Below, in pieces: positions 26,606-35,345 of a DNA stretch of 64,000 bases (positions are counted from its first letter, which is position 1; the number at the start of each line of letters is the position of its first letter). The notes under the pieces are model-generated. The model saw only the letters and a program-made list of their open reading frames with translations. It searched no databases and was not told where the DNA came from. The position numbers and the translations under genes were made by a program. The DNA is taken from assembly GCF_000022545.1 (NCBI RefSeq), contig NC_012883.1, positions 1,232,276-1,296,275 of the forward strand. The letters are read 5' to 3'. Source of the DNA: Thermococcus sibiricus MM 739. Lineage in GTDB: Archaea > Methanobacteriota_B > Thermococci > Thermococcales > Thermococcaceae.

Positions 26606-27319
26606 ATGAGAAGAATTATTGCAGTAGCCTCCGGTAAAGGTGGAACAGGAAAAACAACATTAGTATGCAATTTATCGATAGCTTTGGGCCTATTGGGAAA
26701 AAAAGTCTGTGCTGTGGATGCAGATTTGACCATGGCAAATCTAACCTTATATTTTCGCTTAGAGGACACAAGCAAGACTCTTCATGATGCTTTAATGGGA
26801 GAGATAGAGATTAATGAGGCAATTCACACTACCAGATATGAATTCGTGTATTTAATTCCTGGAGCCCTTGACTGGGAACACGTGGCCAAAGCTGATCCTC
26901 GAAACTTCCCTGAAATCATTCCTAAAATAAAAGATGATTTTGACTATGTAATCATAGACTGCCCTGCAGGATTGCAAATGGATGCTTTGAGTGTTATATT
27001 TGGCGGGGAAGAGATAGTGCTAGTAACAAATCCAGATATAACCAGTATAGGCGATGCAATGAAAGTGGGAGCGATCCTAAAGAAAGCCGGCAAAAAAGTT
27101 TTGGGATTTATTTTCAACCGTTATGAATCACAAAAAAATGGTATCTCTCCCGAGTTAACAGAAGATCTAATGGAGTTTCCCCTTTTAGGAGTTATTCCAG
27201 AGGACTCAACAGTTAGAGAAGCAACTCTAGAGGGAGTACCAGTTGTAATATATAACCCAAAAGCAAAAGCAAGTCAAGCAATAATTGAGCTTGCACAAAG
27301 ATTTGAAAGAGGAGAATGA
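26606..27319 (+). CDS. MinD/ParA-family ATPase
   Basis: A 237-residue deviant-Walker P-loop ATPase. The Walker A' motif is ASGKGGTGKTT near residue 9, the Walker B segment is YVIIDCPAGL near 112, and the switch IPEDSTVREA follows near 195. MinD-like proteins of Thermococcales have been studied as relatives of cell division site selectors, but archaea lack MinC/MinE, so the role is uncertain. The start follows GGGGGAC. The C-terminus lacks an obvious amphipathic membrane-targeting helix. The gene points away from the PIN ATPase, with about 100 bp between the two starts. Confidence 0.88.
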   Translation: MRRIIAVASGKGGTGKTTLVCNLSIALGLLGKKVCAVDADLTMANLTLYFRLEDTSKTLHDALMGEIEINEAIHTTRYEFVYLIPGALDWEHVAKADPRNFPEIIPKIKDDFDYVIIDCPAGLQMDALSVIFGGEEIVLVTNPDITSIGDAMKVGAILKKAGKKVLGFIFNRYESQKNGISPELTEDLMEFPLLGVIPEDSTVREATLEGVPVVIYNPKAKASQAIIELAQRFERGE

Positions 27320-27487
27320 ATTTAAAGATCTCATGAACATTATCATACCTGTGAATTAATCCAAATTCAACAAATCTCACTTCCAACAAATTTCCGTTCA
27401 TTCATGAATTGCAAAAATGAACCCTTTTACAAGGAGAAACAGGGAAATTTTTTAGCTTCTTCTTACCTAAAAAAGCCGGTGAGAAAA

Positions 27488-28933
27488 ATGTGCCTAATAG
27501 CGGGAGGACGAGACAAAAATATAAAATCCAAATTAATAACGATGATAAAATCAGGCCAACATAGAGGAAGAGATTCCTTTGGGGTTTGGACTAATAGAGG
27601 AATATTAAAAAGTGAAGACTTTTCTGAAGTGAATGAAATACCCGACGGAGATATTGGGCTATTGCAGTGTCGTCTTGCTATGACTGGCTCGAAATCCTTC
27701 ACTCAACCTTTTTACAATGAATTTATCCTGATCCATAATGGCGAAATCTACAATCACAAACAGATGAGAGGATTTCTGGAAAGTAAGGGAGTTGAATTTG
27801 AAAGCGATGTGGATACTGAGGTGATTTTACGTTTCTTAGAGTTTTTGATTGAGATGAATAAACCCATATCTCAAGCCGTAAGTGAATTAATGATAGCTCT
27901 TAACGGTGACTATGCAGTTGCCTTTTCCGATAAGGAAAATATTTACCTCTTCAGAGATCCAATGGGAATTAGGCCATTATATTATTCCCCAAACGGTTTT
28001 TTTGCCTCTGAAAAGAAAGTATTATGGAAAATAGGAGAAACCGCAATTCCCGTAAACCCCGGCACACTTATAAAAATTTCTGCAAACAAAATCGAGGCTT
28101 TTGAGCTTTTAAGTCCTTTAGAACTAAAAGGAAAATTATTCAATCATGAAAAAGCCAAACTAGGCATCCAAAAGGGCTTAGATTATTCCACGAAGCTAAG
28201 AAGTAGTAAAAGGGTGAGAGTACTATTTTCTGGAGGCCTGGATAGTTCCTTAATTGCCCTCCTCGCGAAAAAGTATTCAAAGGAAGTTATACTTTACACT
28301 GCGGGGGCTGAGGGAAGTCCTGACTTAGAATGGGCTAGAAAAGTTAGTGAGCAACTGGACTTAACACTAAAAGAATATGTATTTGATCTAGAGGAGGTAA
28401 AAGAAGCTCTTTATCCTGTTATGTTCGCAATAGAAGAACCAAATGCCATGAACCTTGCAATAGGAATCCCAATGTATTTTGCAACAAAACTTGCAGCTGA
28501 AGATAGGATAAAAATTCTTCTAAGTGGCCAAGGGGCCGATGAACTTTTTGGTGGATATGCGAAATATATCACTAACCCTTCACTTATGGAAAAAGATCTA
28601 ATTAAGATGGGGGAGAAAAACCTTGCGAGAGATGATAAGATTGCCATGCTTAATGGTGTAGAAGGGAGATTTCCTTTCTTGGACCTTAACTTAGTTAGAG
28701 CCGGCCTCAGAGTGCCTAAGAAATATAAAATCAACAATGGAACCAGAAAAGCAATTTTAAGAGAAGTTGCTCTTGAACTTGGCCTTCCCAAAGAAGTTGC
28801 ATACAGGGAGAAAAAGGCCTGCCAATATGGCACTAATGCCCAAAAACTCCTCACAAAAATTGCTAAACAAGAAGGGTTCAAACTTTCCCAATTTGCTGAA
28901 AAGCTTTTTAAAGAAGTATTTGAACAAAGATAA
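27488..28933 (+). CDS. asnB: Asparagine synthase (glutamine-hydrolysing) type protein
   Basis: The start must be ATG 27488, because the second residue is the glutaminase nucleophile Cys2 (MCLIAGG). A longer frame from 27404 would bury it. The N-terminal class II amidotransferase domain (about residues 1-200) has QHRGRDSFG near 23, LLQCRLAM near 59 and IHNGEIYNH near 80. The synthetase domain has the PP-loop LFSGGLDSSL near 247 and LLSGQGADELFGGY near 342. The domain order and 481-residue length fit AsnB-type enzymes, but related enzymes amidate other acids. A promoter-like stretch lies in 27320-27487, the gap after MinD. Confidence 0.85.
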   Translation: MCLIAGGRDKNIKSKLITMIKSGQHRGRDSFGVWTNRGILKSEDFSEVNEIPDGDIGLLQCRLAMTGSKSFTQPFYNEFILIHNGEIYNHKQMRGFLESKGVEFESDVDTEVILRFLEFLIEMNKPISQAVSELMIALNGDYAVAFSDKENIYLFRDPMGIRPLYYSPNGFFASEKKVLWKIGETAIPVNPGTLIKISANKIEAFELLSPLELKGKLFNHEKAKLGIQKGLDYSTKLRSSKRVRVLFSGGLDSSLIALLAKKYSKEVILYTAGAEGSPDLEWARKVSEQLDLTLKEYVFDLEEVKEALYPVMFAIEEPNAMNLAIGIPMYFATKLAAEDRIKILLSGQGADELFGGYAKYITNPSLMEKDLIKMGEKNLARDDKIAMLNGVEGRFPFLDLNLVRAGLRVPKKYKINNGTRKAILREVALELGLPKEVAYREKKACQYGTNAQKLLTKIAKQEGFKLSQFAEKLFKEVFEQR

Positions 28934-29077
28934 ACGATTTTAAACCTTTCTTAACTTTCTTAACACTAAAAAGTTTTCCCAGAGGAGATAAATGAACAAA
29001 CAAAAACTAAACAAGACGATTTCATGAAAAAAGCTTAAATAGTAGTTATTCATTAATTATAACTGAGGTGATAAGCC

Positions 29078-30241
29078 ATGATGGAGAAAAAAGTATTAGT
29101 ATGGCTGTTTAGTGCTTTGCTTTTAGGTAGTATAATACCATTATCACAGGCACAGAGCACTTCAATAGTAATCTTGGTAAGTGACAACGAAGCAGATTCA
29201 GCGCTTGCAGAGGAACTTGCCACCTTGCTGAATGCAAGCGTAGTAGTAACAACGTGGGGAGTTTACGACCCCAATGTAACTGCAGAAATAATGATTTACG
29301 GTCCAGATAAAGTCATAATCATAGGCGGCCCTGATGCTGTTCCAAGAGATTACGAAACTGACTTGAAAGAGCTAGGAATCATTTATGTAAGATGGTATGG
29401 TGGGGACAGGTATAGGACTAACCTTGATGTCATCCAAAACGCATTGGAAGAGTACCCAGAACTCTTTGAAAACGTTAAAATAATTATTGCACATGGAAGA
29501 GATTTAGGAGCAATCAAACTGGCAAAGGGCATAGAAGGAAAGAAGTTCATCATATACGTGGACAACAACCTGACGAACACAACTGAAGTACTCGGAACTC
29601 TGGTCAAAACCAGGAACGTTATAATACTCAAGAGCCAATTAATGAACAATGGGACTGCCGAAAGGATAAGGGAGCGCATTAGAGAAAGGGTCAGGGACGG
29701 AAACATTACTGAAGAGAACTTAGAAGTAACACCAGAAATGGCGTGGCAAGCAATAGAATTTGCGATCAACAGGACAGAAACTGCAAAAGAAATGCTTGAC
29801 AACCTAACCATTCCTGCTGCAACAAAGCTTTTAGAACTCGCAGAAGAGAAAATACAAATAGCCAACGAAAGTTACAATGAAGGTAACTACGGAAAAGCCT
29901 ACGGACAGGCAATAGCTGCAAAAGCCCATGCAGAAGCAATAATCAAACTGGCCAGTAAAGAATGGAAGAACGTTTTGCATGCTAGAGTAAACACTCAACT
30001 TGAAAGAGAAATCCACAAACTCGAGGTTAAAATCAAAGTCCTTGAAAAAGCTGGAATAGATGTAACTGAAATAAAAACCAGATTAGAAAGTGCAAAAAAC
30101 GCAATCCAAAGCGCAGACTATGAAACAGCCAAGGAACTCATTGAAGAAGCCAAGAATATGCTCAGGGATGCATTCATACAGGGAAGGGGAAAGATAAGAG
30201 GGATGAACCTACCCGGTGGAACGGGTAGAGGCCGACCATAG
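29078..30241 (+). CDS. Secreted protein with cell-wall-binding-repeat-2-like domain and helical C-terminus
   Basis: A signal peptide (residues 1-25, ending SQA) opens this 387-residue protein. Next comes a CW_binding_2-like domain with VIIIGGPDAVPRDY near residue 93 and WYGGDRYRTN near 114, the repeat known from surface proteins. The rest is alpha-helical, with TPR-like repeats near 245-355 (AEEKIQIANESYNEG, LESAKNAIQSADYETA) and a short Gly/Arg tail. The start ATG follows GAGGTGATAA. TATA-like AAGCTTAAATAG lies near 29031-29042. It is probably an extracellular or S-layer-associated protein; a partner is not identified. Confidence 0.75.
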   Translation: MMEKKVLVWLFSALLLGSIIPLSQAQSTSIVILVSDNEADSALAEELATLLNASVVVTTWGVYDPNVTAEIMIYGPDKVIIIGGPDAVPRDYETDLKELGIIYVRWYGGDRYRTNLDVIQNALEEYPELFENVKIIIAHGRDLGAIKLAKGIEGKKFIIYVDNNLTNTTEVLGTLVKTRNVIILKSQLMNNGTAERIRERIRERVRDGNITEENLEVTPEMAWQAIEFAINRTETAKEMLDNLTIPAATKLLELAEEKIQIANESYNEGNYGKAYGQAIAAKAHAEAIIKLASKEWKNVLHARVNTQLEREIHKLEVKIKVLEKAGIDVTEIKTRLESAKNAIQSADYETAKELIEEAKNMLRDAFIQGRGKIRGMNLPGGTGRGRP

Positions 30242-30275
30242 AAAGGCTTTTTACTTCTCTTCTATATTTTTATTC

Positions 30276-31379
30276 ATGAAAATTTTGATAATTGGACATT
30301 ATCCCCCACACAAGGGTGGTGTTGCTAGCCATACTAATAACTTAGCTAAAGAATTAAGAAAGAAGCATGAAGTTCACATATTGACTTATGGACCAATCAA
30401 ACCTCGAAAATTTGAAAGAGAATTTGTTCATCAAATAAAAGTTCCTCAAATCTTTGGTTTGAGAGGCATTTTGTTTACTCTCCTGGCAGCGCTCAAAATA
30501 ATCAAACTGCAAAAGAGAATTAAATTCGATGTTATTCACGCCCACTATGTTGGAACCACAAGTTATGCCGGAATTCTTGCAAAAGAAAAGTTAAGTGTGC
30601 CTGTGATTGTTACAGCCCATGGAAGTGACCTTGATTTTATGTCGAACCTACCTCTCGGAAGGTACTTTGTTAAAAAAAGCCTATCAAAAAGTGATTTAGT
30701 AATAGCAGTAAGCCACCATCTTCAGAAAAAAGCAATATCAATGGGAGCAACAAAGATAAGAGTAATCCCCAATTCTATAAAAACCATAAAAAAAGAAGAT
30801 GCCAAAAGGGAGTATATAACCTTTATCGGTGCCTTGACACCATATAAAGATCCCCAAACATTCATAAAACTTGCTAAACAGTTTCCTCATGAGAAGTTTC
30901 TTGTTGTGGGAGACGGTCCATTAAGAATGGATCTTGAAAAACAAGCCCCAAAAAATGTCAAATTCTTAGGGTATAAAGAAGATGTCGGAGGTATTCTATC
31001 AAAAACCAAACTTCTAGTCGTCCCCTCCTTAAGAGAGGGTTTTGGACTGGTGATTATAGAAGCCAACTCTCTTGGAGTGCCTGTTATTGGAAGAGCTGTT
31101 GGAGGTATAAAAGAACTCATTCGAGAAGGCAAAAATGGATACACTTTCAAAACTTTTGAAGAACTTGTAGAAAAAGTTGAGATTTTATTGTCCAATAAAA
31201 AAGCTTTAAAAATGGGAAAAATAGGGAAAACCATCAGCAGCCAATATAGTTGGGAAAGAATCAGACATCTCATTGAAGAGAGTTATAGAAAAGTATTGGG
31301 TGAGAGAAATGACAATTGTAATAAACATGCGAGAAAAGGTAGATTGGAAGAAAATCAAAGTAGCTGCGAGATTTATTAA
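30276..31379 (+). CDS. Family 4 glycosyltransferase
   Basis: A 367-residue GT-B fold glycosyltransferase. The N-terminal nucleotide fold has HYPPHKGGVASH, and TAHGSDLDF near residue 112 is the acceptor side. The donor-binding C-terminal domain has VVGDGPLRMD near 208 and SLREGFGLVIIEANSLG near 250, including the E-x7-E motif that retaining GT4 enzymes use. It probably transfers a sugar from a nucleotide donor to a lipid or glycan. ATG 30276 follows no clear ribosome binding site, so it may be leaderless; TATA-like TTCTATATTTTTATTC is close upstream. Its last 24 codons overlap the next gene. Confidence 0.85.
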   Translation: MKILIIGHYPPHKGGVASHTNNLAKELRKKHEVHILTYGPIKPRKFEREFVHQIKVPQIFGLRGILFTLLAALKIIKLQKRIKFDVIHAHYVGTTSYAGILAKEKLSVPVIVTAHGSDLDFMSNLPLGRYFVKKSLSKSDLVIAVSHHLQKKAISMGATKIRVIPNSIKTIKKEDAKREYITFIGALTPYKDPQTFIKLAKQFPHEKFLVVGDGPLRMDLEKQAPKNVKFLGYKEDVGGILSKTKLLVVPSLREGFGLVIIEANSLGVPVIGRAVGGIKELIREGKNGYTFKTFEELVEKVEILLSNKKALKMGKIGKTISSQYSWERIRHLIEESYRKVLGERNDNCNKHARKGRLEENQSSCEIY

Positions 31380-32334
31380 AGAATCTAAGCTGGTGGCATT
31401 CCCTACAGAGACTGTGTATGGGCTTGGAGCTGATGCTCTCAATGAAGATGCCGTAAGAAAGATATTTCAAGCCAAGGGCAGACCTCCGGATAACCCGCTT
31501 ATAATACACATAGCCAATTTCGAGCAAATTTATGAACTTGCACGAGAGGTACCTGAAACAGCTAAAATATTGGCCCAGAGATTCTGGCCAGGCCCTCTAA
31601 CACTAGTGTTACCTAAAAAGGACGAAGTACCATACGTTACCACAGGAGGATTGGAAACTGTAGCGATAAGAATGCCAGATCATGAAATTGCTCTTGCTTT
31701 AATACAATCAAGTGACCGACCGATTGCTGCTCCTTCTGCAAATATTAGTGGAAAACCAAGTCCTACTTTAGCAGAACATGTCGTTGACGATTTCTATGGA
31801 AAAATAGAGTGTATAATAGATGGAGGAGAAACCAAAATTGGAGTAGAATCCACTGTGGTAGATTTAACCACACATCCTCCAATGCTCCTGAGACCTGGTG
31901 GATTACCCCTTGAGGAGATAAAAAAGGTTATTGGCAAAGTTAATGTGCACCCAGCAGTTAAGGGAAAGCCCATAAAATTGGCAAAGGCTCCTGGAATGAA
32001 ATACAAGCACTATGCCCCAGAGGCCCAGGTAATAGTAATCGAAGGTGAGCGTGAACAAGTCACTAAAAAAATCAAAGAACTCATTAAGGAGTATAAAAAA
32101 CAGAAAATACGTGTGGGGGTCATGGCAACAGGAGATTTCTATGAAGCAGATGCTTACTTCAATATTGGTGAAAATGAAGAGGAAATAGCTCGTAATTTAT
32201 TCAAAGCTTTAAGAGAACTCGATAAGAGTGGAGTAAATGTAATATTGGCCGAAGGGATAGAAGAGAGAGGTTTAGGCCTTGCTGTGATGAATAGACTCAA
32301 AAAGGCTGCAGGTTACAGAATTATTAAAGTATGA
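31309..32334 (+). CDS. L-threonylcarbamoyladenylate synthase (Sua5 family)
   Basis: Sua5 makes threonylcarbamoyl-AMP for the universal t6A37 modification of ANN-decoding tRNAs. The catalytic YrdC domain (residues 1-215 or so) has AFPTETVYGLGADA near 31 and KGRPPDNPLIIHI near 57. The C-terminal Sua5 domain (MKYKHYAPEAQV near 229) marks the long form. ATG 31309 follows GGGTGAGAG. The 71-base overlap with the glycosyltransferase frame is long, so one of the two ends deserves a check. Length is 341 residues, normal for the family. Confidence 0.93.
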   Translation: MTIVINMREKVDWKKIKVAARFIKESKLVAFPTETVYGLGADALNEDAVRKIFQAKGRPPDNPLIIHIANFEQIYELAREVPETAKILAQRFWPGPLTLVLPKKDEVPYVTTGGLETVAIRMPDHEIALALIQSSDRPIAAPSANISGKPSPTLAEHVVDDFYGKIECIIDGGETKIGVESTVVDLTTHPPMLLRPGGLPLEEIKKVIGKVNVHPAVKGKPIKLAKAPGMKYKHYAPEAQVIVIEGEREQVTKKIKELIKEYKKQKIRVGVMATGDFYEADAYFNIGENEEEIARNLFKALRELDKSGVNVILAEGIEERGLGLAVMNRLKKAAGYRIIKV

Positions 32335-32448
32335 ACTGTTGGAAATTCTTCAATCATTAAAGTATTCATTTGTACATGGGAGAAATTGTTAAATATCTTA
32401 AGGTAGAAAAGATTATGCTAAATCAGAAACTATTTCGGGGGTGTCCCT

Positions 32449-33633
32449 TTGATCCCAGGTATAATAAGATCTAGTCCGGGAGAGCTGGAATTAGCAGGAA
32501 AAACTATGATAACTAAAGGAGAGTTCAAAAAGGGAATAAATCTTCTAATAAAATCAGCCAGAGAATATGAATTTCAAAAACGGTTTTTAGATGCTGCGAG
32601 GATGTACCGGTATATTGGAGACCTAATCCTTAATGTTAATCCCCAGGATCTAAAGGATGCAAGGCCTTTTCTTCTTAAGAGTGCCTATCATTACTTGGAT
32701 ATCTTAGAACGAGAAATTGAAGCAGATAATCCCAACCTAGAGCTTTTAGATGAGTTTTGCTCTAATGTCTTAAGAGTATTTGAGATCCTTGGAGAGAAAG
32801 AGAAATTTGAGAAATATGCTAAAGAATTTGGGGTTATGTACAAAAACTTAGGAGACACCAAATTAAAAGAAAAGAACATTCAAACGGCCATAATGTCTTA
32901 TGAAACTGCTCGAAGGTACTACAAAATAATCCACTACAAGGAAGGAATTGAAGAGACAGTTAGTATCCTACTCGATCTTTTTGGAAAGGGGGCCGAAATC
33001 TTTGTAAGTAAAAAAGAATACCAAAAAGCGGGGGATACCTTTTTTAAACTCGGATTCATTGTAAAGGACGTCTTCGGATACGACTCCCATTTTATGGAGC
33101 TAATGGAAAACGCTGGAAGAAACTATGAGCGGGCCAGTAAAGAATGGTACAGTAAAGGAGATCTTTATACTACAGCTAAAATGCTTCTAAATGCGGAATA
33201 CTCCTACTTACTAGCTGATAACGCTAAACGAGTGAAATTAGTAGGATTAAATGCAAGTAAGATGTTCTATCAGCTTGTAGAAGAGTATAGAAGAGCAAGA
33301 TTTGTAAATGAACTTGGAGAAGCATTATTAATGCTATCTGAGGCTTTATTTGGCATTGATAAACTATTAGATGGCCTTAAAACGTACAAAAGCCTCATGA
33401 TAGAGTCCGAAGTAGGTTTAGAATATAAATATCATATAAGAAGAGCCCTCATGTTGTATCTGGCAGCAAAAGAAAAAAGCAAGAACTACTTAGAGTTCGT
33501 GGAGCAGATGGAATTCTATGCAAAAAGGGAAGCTTATGCACAGGCAATTGAGATAGCAGAACTTGTCTTCGAAACGAGATATCCTGAAATTAAAAAAGGC
33601 CTTCAAAAGGTGGAAGGCCTTAGTCCGGAATGA
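32449..33633 (+). CDS. TPR/SNAP-like helical repeat protein, function unknown
   Basis: A 394-residue all-helical protein rich in Tyr, Ala and charged residues. It has several TPR-like pairs (for example AGKTMITKGEFKKGINLL near residue 16 and EYQKAGDTFFKLGF near 190). The pattern recalls alpha-SNAP- or TPR-type solenoids, which mostly serve protein binding. The start is a TTG at 32449 preceded by GGGGGTGT; the N-terminal methionine would be followed by IPGII. A gap of 114 bp separates it from Sua5. It ends by overlapping the opposite-strand winged-helix gene by 14 bp. No partner is evident. Confidence 0.7.
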   Translation: MIPGIIRSSPGELELAGKTMITKGEFKKGINLLIKSAREYEFQKRFLDAARMYRYIGDLILNVNPQDLKDARPFLLKSAYHYLDILEREIEADNPNLELLDEFCSNVLRVFEILGEKEKFEKYAKEFGVMYKNLGDTKLKEKNIQTAIMSYETARRYYKIIHYKEGIEETVSILLDLFGKGAEIFVSKKEYQKAGDTFFKLGFIVKDVFGYDSHFMELMENAGRNYERASKEWYSKGDLYTTAKMLLNAEYSYLLADNAKRVKLVGLNASKMFYQLVEEYRRARFVNELGEALLMLSEALFGIDKLLDGLKTYKSLMIESEVGLEYKYHIRRALMLYLAAKEKSKNYLEFVEQMEFYAKREAYAQAIEIAELVFETRYPEIKKGLQKVEGLSPE

Positions 33634-33826
33634 ATTTCTTTCGCCTATACCCTCTCTTTCGGGCATCTCTTAAGAAAAATATCTCTTCAACAAGTTCATT
33701 TTCCTTCAGAATTTTCAATGCATACCGAACAGTTCTTTCGGAAAGGCTTGTTTTTCTGGCTAACTCTTTAGACGAAATCGGTCTATCATCTAAAGCCCTA
33801 AAAACCTGAAGGGCTGACCTTGGCAA
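33620..33826 (-). CDS. Small winged-helix DNA-binding protein
   Basis: This 68-residue protein has a winged HTH. The core SSKELARKTSLSERTVRYALKILKENELV is split across residues 18-46 (helix-turn-helix SSKELARKTSLSERTVRYAL), followed by a basic wing RKRGYRRKKF. It is probably a transcription regulator. The TTG start at 33826 is the best available, but its ribosome binding site (GGGGGG, about 12 bases upstream) is far, and the frame is open to an upstream TGA at 33845-33847, so an ATT start upstream is possible. A TATA element (CTTATAAAG, near 33881-33889 on the minus strand) is in front. Confidence 0.65.
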   Translation of the reverse strand: MPRSALQVFRALDDRPISSKELARKTSLSERTVRYALKILKENELVEEIFFLRDARKRGYRRKKFIPD

Positions 33827-33840
33827 AGCAAAGTAAATCC

Positions 33841-34210
33841 CCCCTCATCACGACCACCAAAAAATGGTAAAATAACAGCTTTATAAGTGTTTTGAAAGAG
33901 GCAATGAGACTCTTAAGATAAGCTTGGCATCACCTCCAGAAAATTATAAGCCGCAAAGAAGCTTTCCGACAGCTTTGGACACTTTATTATTAAGTTTCTT
34001 TTTATTCTTCATTCTTCTTCTTTTGAGGCTTTTATTGGTTCTCTAAATCAATCTTGAAACAGAACAAGATATCTCACTTAACATTTAGCGGTATGCGAAG
34101 CCCATAAGGGCTTTGGTGAGCGAACCACATATTCACTGTTAGCAGACCCGAAGGGCAAGGTGCGAGGCATCGCAGAGTGTCCACCGTCGACACAGTTCAT
34201 AATCATTTTA
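33841..34210. other. Gap between the wHTH gene and the GIY-YIG gene
   Basis: 370 bp contain no convincing gene. The left part (33841-34080) is AT-rich. It holds the winged-helix gene promoter and a short minus-strand start GGAGGTGATGCC near 33930-33941, which reads only five codons before a stop. The right part, 34085-34200, is GC-rich and is described separately. Confidence 0.6.
34085..34200. repeat. GC-rich imperfect tandem repeat / candidate structured RNA
   Basis: This 116-bp stretch is clearly richer in G and C than its surroundings. On the minus strand, two units align loosely. One runs CGCACC, GCCCTTCGGG, GCTAA, AGTGA. The other runs CGCTCACC, GCCCTTATGGG, GCTAA, AGTGA. Each GCCC...GGG part can fold into a short hairpin. 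It lies directly downstream of the GIY-YIG gene stop at 34211 on that gene's strand. No known RNA family is recognised. It could be a 3' UTR structure, a guide-like RNA or a repeat from an element. Confidence 0.45.
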
Positions 34211-34921
34211 CTACCTATTTTTAACCCAAGTTTTAGTTTTTCTGATCAGTTTTTCAATAACTGGCATATCTTCCTCGGTTATCCCTTCTGCGTTAAGATG
34301 CTGTATAATCCACAATCCTGATGTCCGTATTTCTTTCTTTGGTGAATAATTACCAAGCCAATTCATTGATGGTTTACATATTGTGCATTTGGACACAGTA
34401 CCGATAAGTTTGCTTTCAAGTCCTTTGCTTCCAATTCTTTCCTTTTCGTCTTCAATAATTATGAACCTAAAAAAGAAATTTTTTCTAAGTATTTCTGTAA
34501 TCTGCTTCTCAATAGATTTTTCTTTTTCTATGTCTCTTAAATGACTGTATTTGTCTCTATTGGTTCTAGGTGTGAAATCTATTTCCCATACTTTTAAGTA
34601 AGGGTCTTTATTTTTATTGAGCAGAGCTCTTCCTATATTCTTTCTAAAAATGCTTCTATCGGAAGGTTTTGGATTATTTCTGCCAAAATCCATTTTTTTC
34701 TCATTGATTAAAAAATGCTCTGCTATTCGATTTCTGAAATTATTTCCTTTATGTGTGCCTATGCGAACTAGTCTTAACTTTTCGCCACCATGACCCCATA
34801 TTTCCCCTTTTTCATAAAAGAAATAAATCCCATTAAGAGGTAATGATTCTAATCTAAATGGATATTTAATTAATGGTAGCTCCTCTAGTATTTCATGTAG
34901 CCACTTGCATTCTTCACTCAT
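34211..34921 (-). CDS. GIY-YIG superfamily nuclease
   Basis: A 236-residue protein with the GIY-YIG fold. NGIYFFYEKGE (near residue 30) is the GIY strand and RLVRIGTHKG (near 50) the YIG strand. Next come an Arg/His pair (FRNRIAEH, near 62-69) and the helix SDRSIFRKNIGRAL near 89. A later Glu in GLESKLIG (near 171) is followed by SMNWLGNYSP. The invariant Glu and the NWLG Asn are in the catalytic order of R.Eco29kI-like enzymes. It is translated from an ATG that overlaps the DUF6884-like gene by 8 bases, so the two act together. The AT-rich surroundings suggest transfer. Confidence 0.72.
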   Translation of the reverse strand: MSEECKWLHEILEELPLIKYPFRLESLPLNGIYFFYEKGEIWGHGGEKLRLVRIGTHKGNNFRNRIAEHFLINEKKMDFGRNNPKPSDRSIFRKNIGRALLNKNKDPYLKVWEIDFTPRTNRDKYSHLRDIEKEKSIEKQITEILRKNFFFRFIIIEDEKERIGSKGLESKLIGTVSKCTICKPSMNWLGNYSPKKEIRTSGLWIIQHLNAEGITEEDMPVIEKLIRKTKTWVKNR

Positions 34922-35345
34922 TTTTTGTCACCTGATTAATTTCAGATAGATGCGTAAATAATTTCACATTTAATCCCTTACTCCCTACTTCTTCTATCAA
35001 TTTTTTATACAATTGATGGAACCGTCCAGGATTATGATAAAACCAGATTTCGTCGTATCCTGAAAGCCGTTGGATGAAATTATTAACTAAAATTTGAAAT
35101 TCTTCTGGTGTTACCTTACTTGGGTGCTTGTCGTACCACTCGATTTTATCTTGTGGGAGAACTATACCGTATTTGTCGGAAAATATTGCCCAGTCAACTC
35201 CTTTATCTTTACATTTTTTAACAAAACGCTGAAGTGGTATTGCAGTATATAGCCTATCAGGAGTAACTTTCTTTTTTGTTCCACGAAGAGAATCATCTTT
35301 TTTAGCTGAACAATGAGTAATATATATTCTTTTTCTTTTACTCAT
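34914..35345 (-). CDS. DUF6884-like protein
   Basis: A 143-residue protein that follows the DUF6884 pattern. It has YITHCSAKKDD near residue 8 (family SCSKKK), DRLYTAIPLQRF near 30-41 (family LYTASPLF) and WAIFSDKYGIVLP near 52 (family W-ILSAKYGLL-P), followed by DKIEWYD. DUF6884 occurs in phage and defence or base-modification contexts; its biochemistry is not settled. It is the first gene of the two-gene unit and overlaps the GIY-YIG gene by 8 bases. Upstream lies an AT-rich spacer. The assignment is by motif recall, so it is moderate. Confidence 0.65.
   Translation of the reverse strand: MSKRKRIYITHCSAKKDDSLRGTKKKVTPDRLYTAIPLQRFVKKCKDKGVDWAIFSDKYGIVLPQDKIEWYDKHPSKVTPEEFQILVNNFIQRLSGYDEIWFYHNPGRFHQLYKKLIEEVGSKGLNVKLFTHLSEINQVTKNE

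Noticed and set aside
33925-33945. GGAGGTGATGCC as a leader peptide start
   Set aside because: Only five codons precede a stop and the ribosome binding site touches the ATG; probably chance.
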